Origin: Gamarada debralockiae | Taxonomy: Eukaryota > Ascomycota > Leotiomycetes > Helotiales > Hyphodiscaceae | Direction: 5' to 3' | Length of the DNA: 14,096 nucleotides | Assembly (NCBI GenBank): GCA_002803225.1 | Contig: NXFV01001917.1 | Location: 1 to 14,096, forward strand | Part shown: piece by piece, positions 8,312-14,096 of the stretch | How positions within the stretch are numbered: the first letter of the stretch is position 1 | How the letters are laid out: each line of letters opens with the position of its first letter | Program-made: the position numbers and the translations under genes | The notes under the pieces: model-generated | What the model was told of the DNA's origin: nothing | What the model saw: the letters and a program-made list of their open reading frames with translations, nothing else | Database searches by the model: none

Positions 8312-8868
8312 CTACTTCGGGGGCATTAGGAATATATTGCCCTTGACAAAGGAGAATTCGTTAGCGTCTCTTGCGTATAATCGCTCTGTGCTTGGAGGCT
8401 GGTCCAGAAATGGTATGTTGAGGCGCAAACATGCCGAGGCGTGGTCTGCAGAATCCCAGTGCCCAGTATTCATTTGATTTTCCCAGCACCTTGATAAGGT
8501 TGCCTCGTACGTATGCCAAGTCGCCAAGAGTTCGTTGTGAGGTACCCCTCCCGCCGACGAGGATCATAAAGTGCCCAATGTTGTTCCAAACAAGGTGATT
8601 GCGTCGATTCAAGTATTGGGCGTTGGACAACCTGGGAGTTGTAGTGCGTTAGATAAACATTCCAACCTGTATATAACGAGATGTTTGTTTAACTTACAGC
8701 GAAGACTGTTGCATGTTCTGTAGAGAACGAACTACTTGTCCCCGCTTTTCGACTTTCCTGTTCGGCATTCATTGCATCGACAACGATTCGCAAGTTGCTA
8801 ACCTCTGTCTCCACCGGCTTCGGCAGAGAAGGGTGAGTGAAGAGTTGCATTGGTATTGAGAAAAGCAT
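8312..8868 (-). pseudogene. Unidentified intron-bearing gene remnant
   Basis: An ATG at 8866-8868 opens 57 codons (MLFSIPMQLFTHPSLPKPVE, then VSNLRIVVDAMNAEQESRK) ending exactly at a textbook intron. The intron runs 8697 to 8632: GTAAGT donor, TCTAAC branch site, CCCAG acceptor, 66 bp, phase 0. After splicing the frame continues VVQRPILESTQSP and QHWALYDPRRREGYLTTNSW to a TGA near 8467. Other frames remain open downstream, one reading GHWDSADHASACLRLNIPF, which suggests frameshifts. WDS...IPF loosely recalls the N-terminal region of alpha-L-rhamnosidases (GH78), but I do not trust it. The intron argues that this was a real gene; its identity is open. Confidence 0.4.
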
Positions 8869-8989
8869 CCGTCACCAGAGAAAAACCATCCATATGCTAC
8901 ATTTAGCTATGGACCTAAGAGAGGAAGGTCGATCTGAAGATATCGTGAAGCCGTATCGGAAATCTAAGCTCAAGCTAACAACACAGGGG

Positions 8990-9125
8990 TAAAGAACAGC
9001 ATGGAGCCTCTAATTGGCCCTTTAATAAGCTCTTATAAATTTAGACTCCACGTAGGCTAAAAAACCAGTTCTCATATAACAGGGGGGGCTTATGCTAAGA
9101 TAGGGCCTTCTTATGCAATTAATAT
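8990..9125. repeat. Possible small MITE-like inverted repeat
   Basis: The segment TAATTGGCCCTTTAATAAGC (9011-9030) and the stretch GCTTATGCTAAGATAGGGCC (9088-9107), followed by TTCTTATGCAATTA, are imperfect inverse complements with gaps. This would make a roughly 110-bp folded unit. The match is broken by insertions and no target duplication is clear, so this is only a suggestion. Confidence 0.25.
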
Positions 9126-9155
9126 GGCACGTTAGTTGCATGTCACTATACTTAC

Positions 9156-9200
9156 TACCCGTATTACCCGTACTACCCGCATTACCCGCACTACCCGTGC
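9156..9200. repeat. 5 x 9 bp array, possible zinc-cluster sites
   Basis: Five consecutive 9-bp units read TACCCGTAT, TACCCGTAC, TACCCGCAT, TACCCGCAC and TACCCGTGC, each with the core TACCCG (CGGGTA on the other strand). The array ends about 230 bp before the fucosidase start codon. CGG/CCG triplets are the core contacts of Zn2Cys6 regulators, so a regulatory array is possible; a simple minisatellite is equally possible. A GCGGGG motif (CreA-like) follows near 9214. An open frame crossing the array (9113-9382) repeats LPV/LPA and is probably a by-product. Confidence 0.6.
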
Positions 9201-9428
9201 TGACGCCTCTGTGGCGGGGTATCGATCAGTATTCCTTTTCTGCTGTAATTTCCAGCCCTCTTTCAGAACTCGAACAGATCCGCCACTCTTTGTACAGCAA
9301 GGCTTTCTATGATGTGCATATCACGATCGGATTTTCGGACTTTTGTCGGGATGCTTCGACCCGGTATATTGTCTCTAGCTGACGTATAAACGATACGAGA
9401 CAACGAAGGATTTCATTGAAGGCAACGC

Positions 9429-11569
9429 ATGAACTCCAACCTCTAAAAGTATCAAGTTTTCTTATCCAACTCTTTGTTGTTCTCAAGCATCCGTTTTAGT
9501 GCTATAGCTCTGGTCGTGGCCGTTCAAGCCCTCGCGTGTCCGGTCATCGACAGCGCGTCCTTGGCCCAGCGATCAAACCGTATGTCTGGTTTAGGTCACG
9601 GCTTGGCAGTTCTTGAGTCCCTTAAAAATGCTCTTTAAATAACTGATTGCTTTCCAAAGATGGACCCAACCCTCATCATCAGGGGACCTACCTTTAACCT
9701 CCAAGTGGATTGAGGGTAGTAACTACCCCCAGATCATTGAGATGATTGACAGCAACAAACACGAATATAACTACGCTACTCTCGTCGACAAAATATACAT
9801 CACAGCATCTTCCGGTTCCCTAAAGCTTATTGTACCTGCATCGATTACCCGTCTTGCACCAAACCAGTCACGGGTCGTGCAGATTGGAGTTCAGAACAAG
9901 GCTGGAGTAGCGGCAGGAACCTCATGTCCCGGTATTCTTACAGCCACTTGGGGTGGAAATTATGGTGCGCTACAATCTACCACCGAAACTTTCACCGGAA
10001 GCTGTGGTTTGGTGACTGTACAGCGGACAAAACAAGCCTCGCTTCGCATTTGGGTCCCAATTGATTTAATGAAGCGAAATACGGTATCTTCTTTCATTGG
10101 GGCCTCTACTCGGCGACTGCCTATGGTAGTGTCCCAATGAAAATTATGCTAAATGGTATTGTAAGCGTATGAATGACCCCACATACAAAACTCATACCTA
10201 CCAGTATCGTAACGAGACGTACGGCGGGAACTTCAAATATGACGATTTCATGTTCAATTTTACGGCTGCGAATTGGGATCCCAAGGCATGGGTTGGCCCG
10301 ATTGCGGGTGCTGGAGCCAATACATGGTTCCTGTCGCAACTTTGTTAACATTTGGTCCCTAGGTACTTACTTCAGCATACCGGAATGGTATAATCCTAGT
10401 TATGCCGCCTATCCACACGGCTCATTTCTAGGAGGCAAGTGACTCTTGAGATATTTCGTTGGTCAAACAGAGAAGGGAACCCTTTTTCTGTTACTTAACC
10501 AGAAGCAACTTCAGCTGATCGAATTTCCACCTAGGCCCTCCAACCAATCCATACACAGGAGCTGTAGTGCCATAGACTGTGTTGGTTGGAATTGTCTAAT
10601 CAGGTATAGCCTGTATTTTCCCCTCTTTCGTGATATAAGAGAGCTCTTCCCCTCTTTGTATTTCAGCTCCTTAGATATCAGATAGGTCCAGAAATGCCAC
10701 TGTATTTCGCCCCCAAAATACAGCTCAACTGACAGAATGGATAGTGAAGGTGAATGATTTCGTTCAAGATATCTAATTACCTCAGATGAACACACTCACG
10801 TACGACTATGGCACCGAAATCATGTGGTGCGACATTGGTGGAGCAAACAACAGTAAAATTTTGCTTCCAAATGGCTCAACCGGGCACGCGATACAGGTCG
10901 TCAGGTGACCTTCAACAGCCTGTGTGCTCACAGGAGACTTCGACACACCAGAGTAAATCTTACCCAGCATGTTTGGGGAGTTTGCTAACGGAAAAATTAG
11001 ATACAAGGCATTTCCCAGTACGGAAACTCGAAAATGGGAAAGAACTCTGGGCATGGATCCCTTCTTATCTAGATATAACTGTCAGACACCTGGTTCGCAG
11101 TACAGGACCGGACAGAACATCGTGATGTACCTCGTGGACACGGTGAGCAAGAATGGGGACTTCCTCTTAGACGTCGGACCTAGGAACGATGGCACTATCG
11201 CCGAGGTCATGCAGAAACGTCTTCTAGATGCCCGGGCTTGGATTCATGCTCGTTCTGAGAGCCTCTTCAAAACGCTCTTCTGGGAGATGATGCCAGGGTC
11301 TGATCCTTTCCGCTATACTGCAACCGTGGATGCTTTCTACATCCATGTGAACAAGAGCCTAGCACCACTATCACTACTCTATCTCTGATCCTATCCCTTA
11401 TTTGCCGGGCGATACTGTCACCATTGTTGATGGTAGCATGCATGGAACTGTGGTTACTATGAATTGGAATAACCACAATGGGACGTACTTTATCTATCTC
11501 ACAGATGAGATTATCGCAGCAGATAAGCATATCTGCACTTTCAAGCTTGCCTATACCTGCGATCAGTAG
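9429..11569 (+). pseudogene. Secreted alpha-L-fucosidase, GH29, heavily damaged
   Basis: GH29 enzymes release terminal L-fucose from glycans by a retaining mechanism. ATG 9429 starts a frame with stop TAA 9444-9446 (CAA-to-TAA would explain it), then a signal-peptide-like core FSAIALVVAVQALA. An intron is likely at 9580-9659 (GTATGT, ACTGAT branch, CCAAAG), though the frame is one base off across it. The N-terminal beta-rich domain (WIEGSNYPQIIEMIDS to ETFTGSCG) follows, then the barrel: FNEAKYGIFFHWGLYSATAY after TGA 10062-10064 in place of Trp, FKYDDFMFNFTAANWDPKAW, GTYFSIPEWYNPSYAAY, and NPYTGAVVP before TAG 10573-10575. A 65-bp intron-like unit lies near 10603-10667. VNDFVQDI then TAA 10774-10776 precedes YGTEIMWCDIGGAN, whose Asp (codon 10831-10833) is the likely nucleophile. 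TRKWERTLGMDPF, KNGDFLLDVGPRNDG and a final beta domain (PGDTVTIVDGSMHGTVV) end at TAG 11567-11569. Many stops and frameshifts: no active enzyme. Confidence 0.9.
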
Positions 11570-11594
11570 GGGTCTGCGTGTGAAAGGTGGACGT

Positions 11595-11613
11595 GACTAG
11601 CAGAGTGCTAGTC
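11595..11613. repeat. Perfect hairpin, 8-bp stem
   Basis: GACTAGCA, loop GAG, TGCTAGTC. It begins 26 bases after the stop codon of the fucosidase relic. It might be a relic of its 3' region or of a small element. No function is claimed. Confidence 0.6.
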
Positions 11614-12098
11614 AATGAGATGTTTGTTTTGGGCTCACTTTAAAGAGAAAAATGAGCATTTCCATATGTTCTGTGATCTAGCACTTGATATCAAATACTT
11701 GGAAGGCTACATGGTTGTACGCTCAACTAATAAAGACGAAGAGATTCACAACACCCTAATTTCAAATATTGTGCCCAAAGTATTGGCAAAGTGGTTGCTA
11801 ATTCTACCTAGACATAAAAAATTAAAGACTAAATTTAAGTAGTTCTAAGGTGGGCTGCTCTATTAAGCCTGTAAAGAATCTCCTATAACTCAGGATTTCA
11901 TTATACCACATAACAATGAAGTCTCAAAATCCATAACTCTGATGAATTGTAGCAAATCGACGTGATTTAAGGCACTCTCAACCTCCTTCCTAGAAGGGCC
12001 AAAAGCCCCAGTGCCGAATAAAATACTTAGCACAAAGACTGCTAGCTAATTAACCATATTAAATTTATTTCGGCGATGACCGTAGATGTGACACAAGG

Positions 12099-12151
12099 GC
12101 TAGTGGTCTGACATATGTACAGATCGTCTTACGATACATCACACCACTAGC
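12099..12151. repeat. 9-bp perfect inverted repeat
   Basis: GCTAGTGGT at 12099-12107 and ACCACTAGC at 12143-12151, separated by 35 bases, lie about 95 bp upstream of the flavodoxin start. It could be a dyad operator or the ends of a tiny element; no flanking duplication is seen. Confidence 0.5.
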
Positions 12152-12244
12152 AGATCATCTTATTACCTTTATCATTCGATGATAAATATCAATCGACAAC
12201 CAACTATCAATTTTTAACAAACTCGAAATATCTAACTTATCAAT

Positions 12245-12763
12245 ATGAAGATCCTCATCGCCTATGCCTCCGCATATGGCTCCACCAAATCAATCGCGGA
12301 GCGCATCCGTTCCCGATTGGAAGTCGCAAACATCGGCACTGTAGCTCTCGAACCCGTCGATCAAGTTAATTCCCTTACCGATTTTGACGTTCTCATCATT
12401 GGCTCGTGTATTCACGTCGGTTCTTGGTATGGCCCAGGCTCTAAATTCATCAAACACAACGCAAAATACTTGCAAGAACATCCGATGTCGACATGGGCAT
12501 TCAGTGTCGGAATGCCACCGGATAAGAAGGGCGAAGAGTCAGAGGGTTTGAAGATGGAGAAGTGGTTGAGGAAGAGTGTAAACCTCAGGGGCCATAAATT
12601 GTTTGAAGGAGGCTATAAAACAGAGGAGATGGGGTGGTTTTGGAGGATATTTTTCAGGTGTGTCGGGGTTCGGACGACTGACAGGAGGGATTGGGAGGCT
12701 ATGGATGCGTGGGCAGATTCTATTGTAAACGAATTGAGAGTGGGTTCCACGGTGTCACAGTGA
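12245..12763 (+). CDS. Flavodoxin-like (HemG-type) FMN protein, 172 aa
   Basis: Intact single-exon ORF, a cytosolic-type small flavoprotein. Residues 1-21 form the first strand, the FMN-phosphate loop and helix (MKILIAYASAYGSTKSIAER), with S9-T14 as the phosphate-binding loop. DVLIIGSCIHVGSWYGP (about 49-64) is the second FMN-contact region, and FSVGM (86-90) the next strand. DRRDWEAMDAWADSI near 146-160 matches the C-terminal helix of the Flavodoxin_5 family, which includes the bacterial menaquinone-dependent protoporphyrinogen oxidase HemG. In fungi haem synthesis uses an unrelated enzyme, so the substrate is unknown; an electron-transfer or quinone-reductase-like role is likely. The 172-residue length is normal for the family. 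An ATG in AATATGA context is the first in frame. Bacterial-like relationships suggest possible transfer, which only a tree would show. No damage is seen. Confidence 0.9.
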   Translation: MKILIAYASAYGSTKSIAERIRSRLEVANIGTVALEPVDQVNSLTDFDVLIIGSCIHVGSWYGPGSKFIKHNAKYLQEHPMSTWAFSVGMPPDKKGEESEGLKMEKWLRKSVNLRGHKLFEGGYKTEEMGWFWRIFFRCVGVRTTDRRDWEAMDAWADSIVNELRVGSTVSQ

Positions 12764-13469
12764 CCAGTAGGATAGCTCTTTTTTGGTTGCCAAAGATGAA
12801 GGCTTTTTAGTATGTAGTCATAAAGATTTGGCCACAGAAAATTAGTTCTAATAATTAATGAATACAAACTTTCATCCTTAACCTCTCTTTGTATCGTCCA
12901 AGATGAGCTAGAGGACTGGTTGCGTGAATCATCGAAGGTGAGCGATATCTACCGATTCTCCCATCTACAACATTACAGCAACAGGATTTATTTAGGTCCT
13001 GTTTGGCAAAAATAATCTGATTTAGATTACTTTTCACAATAACAAGCTCCCAAAAATGTAATCTAGATTATTTTAGTGTAATCTACTATACAAATGTGCT
13101 CTAGCCGGTTTTTGAGGGGTTACACTTAAAAATCTTAAAATCCTAGCATTTTACCACACCTTTTGGCCTTTTCCTCTGCTACCACTACTTTTATAATAGG
13201 ACTTTATGACTTCTTATATAATTCACTTATTGGCCTAGAAGTTCTAATTCCCTTGATTGTTATAAGAGGAGTCGAGAATGCAAAGCCAGATAATAGACCT
13301 CGAAGTACTACCCTCTCTGGCTAGGTATATCTCTATGAACTACTCTGCTATAGTAACGTTCAGTGAATCTACAACGCTTTACAGACGCGAAAAGAGACCT
13401 ATATTGACCTCTGTAATTGGTTAGTGATTAATAGTAGTCTTAAACCTACGCACTATACTATAGTATAAG
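12764..13469. other. Repeat-rich intergenic region
   Basis: No recognised gene. It contains the palindromic stretch at 13009-13074 (listed separately). A 48-codon frame lies at 13278-13424 (MQSQIIDLEVLPSLARYI, then FSESTTLYRREKRPILTS) and looks codon-like but matches nothing known to me; it may be a scrap of a transposon ORF next to the LTR. Confidence 0.45.
12991..13074. repeat. Transposon-end-like sequence with subterminal palindromes
   Basis: TAGGTCCTGTTTGGCAAA (12993-13010) resembles the CCTGTTTGG ends common in hAT-type and MITE elements. It leads into AAAATAATCTGATTTAGATTAC (13009-13030), which is an imperfect inverse of GTAATCTAGATTATTTT (13058-13074). A further TGTAATCTAC follows at 13078-13087. 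Clustered short inverted copies of TAATCT fit the subterminal repeats of hAT elements. The matching far end was not found, so this may be one end of a degraded element. Confidence 0.4.
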
Positions 13470-13610
13470 TGTTGCGAGGTCATAATCGTAGAATGTGAAA
13501 GCAGCTTGACATTTAGAGAGTATTGATCCTAGGGCTATATATACAGCGTAGTGACTCATATCCTAGGCAACAGGGCCAAGGGGTTATGACCCAGATGTCA
13601 CATTCCCACA
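13470..13610 (-). mobile_element. Solo LTR, 141 bp, copy B (inverted)
   Basis: The reverse complement of this block aligns along its whole length with copy A at 3787-3917, including GTCATAACCC, the shared CGCTGTATATATAG, CTCTCTAAATGT, AAGCTGCTTTCA and the end GACCTCGCAACA. It begins TGTGGG and ends CAACA in element orientation. It has a perfect 5-bp target duplication, ATAAG, at 13465-13469 and 13611-13615. The main length difference is a 10-bp-scale indel after CATAACCC. Many base differences from copy A are C/T or G/A transitions. No internal retrotransposon sequence adjoins it. Because each copy has its own target duplication, they are independent insertions. Confidence 0.88.
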
Positions 13611-13615
13611 ATAAG

Positions 13616-14096
13616 ACGAAGTCACTATGTTCCTATAGACGATTAATTACTTGGCATCTAACCGCCAAGTGATAGAAATTATCAGCAGGTAATTATCTAT
13701 TAATTTTTACTTGTTCCCTGCTAATTTATGTAGATTTTTCTATGAGGTTCCTGTTGTAATGAAGCACTTATAGAGCTACATAGTGAAGCTCCCTGATTCG
13801 AATACCCTACCTTCTGATAATGTCTCAAAAACCTTAAAAGAGCTTAATACTTTGCCAACTGTATTAGTGTTCTTGATGGCATATATACAGATGTACACCT
13901 GGGTAAAAGGGATCAACCGACATATCGAAACCGAAAGGACTATGTGTCACAAACGTCGTAGCCGCTTGTGGCTTCGACATGTAATTTAGCTATGCTTTAG
14001 CTGGCTAGGAGGGCTGTGTGCAAATTCGGACTGCCTGTGACGGCAGGAGCGAAGCAATGGTCTGAAGCGCAAAGATCTAAGTCTCGATTGTCTTAA
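13616..14096. other. Right-end region without a recognised gene
   Basis: A plus-strand frame, open from a GTG at 13783 to TAG 13987-13989 (68 codons; PDSNTLPSDNVSKTLKELNT, then FLMAYIQMYTWVKGINRHIE), has no recognised motif. An AT-rich block with the inverted-looking TTGGCATCTAACCGCCAAG lies near 13651-13669. Nothing else can be supported, and the window ends here. Confidence 0.4.

Larger units (their letters stand above)
11570..12244. other. AT-rich intergenic region
   Basis: It separates the fucosidase relic from the flavodoxin gene. A 75-codon AT-rich frame at 11615-11842 (ATG start; NTLISNIVPKVLAKWL, for example) has no recognised motif and is probably chance or transposon debris. Imperfect arms GCCGAATAAA (12014-12023) and TTTATTTCGGC (12064-12074) face each other. 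The last 60 bases before 12245, AT-rich with TATCAATATGA around the start, are the probable flavodoxin promoter. Confidence 0.5.

Noticed and set aside
8312..8630. Possible alpha-L-rhamnosidase (GH78) N-terminal region, from GHWDS...LNIPF and ERLYARD
   Set aside because: Similarity is a few spaced residues in one of several competing frames. No other GH78 motif is present, and the spliced frame of the neighbouring exon does not lead into it.
9113..9382. Open frame of 89 codons with a weak BTB-like segment (SLYSKAFYDVHITIG)
   Set aside because: It crosses the 9-bp repeat array, is very short and lacks the rest of a BTB fold. It is most likely a by-product of the repeat.
3787..13610. The two inverted LTR copies as the terminal inverted repeats of one 9.8 kb transposon
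   Set aside because: Each copy has its own different 5-bp target duplication (AGTTA and ATAAG), so they are separate insertions.

Overview
The window looks like nuclear DNA of a filamentous ascomycete. The evidence is a fungal Zn(II)2Cys6 regulator, short introns of fungal type (GTAAGT or GTATGT donors, CTAAC or CTGAT branch sites), remnants of fungal-specific families (HET, NACHT_N, fungal GH29), and transposon relics whose in-frame stops fit RIP-like C-to-T decay. The species cannot be fixed from the sequence.

Most of the window is a gene graveyard around two intact genes. From left to right it holds: the C-terminal end of a dead Tc1/mariner transposase (1-264); a gene-poor stretch with a 3 x 14 bp tandem repeat; a broken ankyrin-repeat gene (about 1425-2584); a remnant of the N-terminal domain of a NACHT/NLR-type NTPase (about 2998-3493); a solo LTR with a 5-bp target duplication (3787-3917); an intact 591-aa Zn2Cys6 transcription factor on the minus strand (4198-5973); a decayed open stretch (6640-7207, plus strand); and a minus-strand block where the 3' end of an MFS sugar transporter lies directly against the 5' half of a HET-domain gene (7131-8101). 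An unidentified intron-bearing remnant follows (8312-8868).

Next come a 5 x 9 bp repeat array (9156-9200) and a badly damaged secreted alpha-L-fucosidase of family GH29 (9429-11569). After an AT-rich gap there is an intact 172-aa flavodoxin-like protein (12245-12763). The right end has palindromic subterminal-type repeats and a second, inverted solo LTR of the same family (13470-13610), again with its own 5-bp target duplication.

Two themes stand out. One is former carbohydrate use: a fucosidase, a sugar transporter and a nearby zinc-cluster regulator. The other is former allorecognition or innate-immunity genes: HET, NACHT_N and ankyrin. Both sets are now mostly pseudogenes, which fits a fast-evolving, transposon-rich accessory compartment. 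I see no convincing new multi-gene system. The best leads are the LTR family, the repeat array upstream of the fucosidase and the HET/transporter junction.
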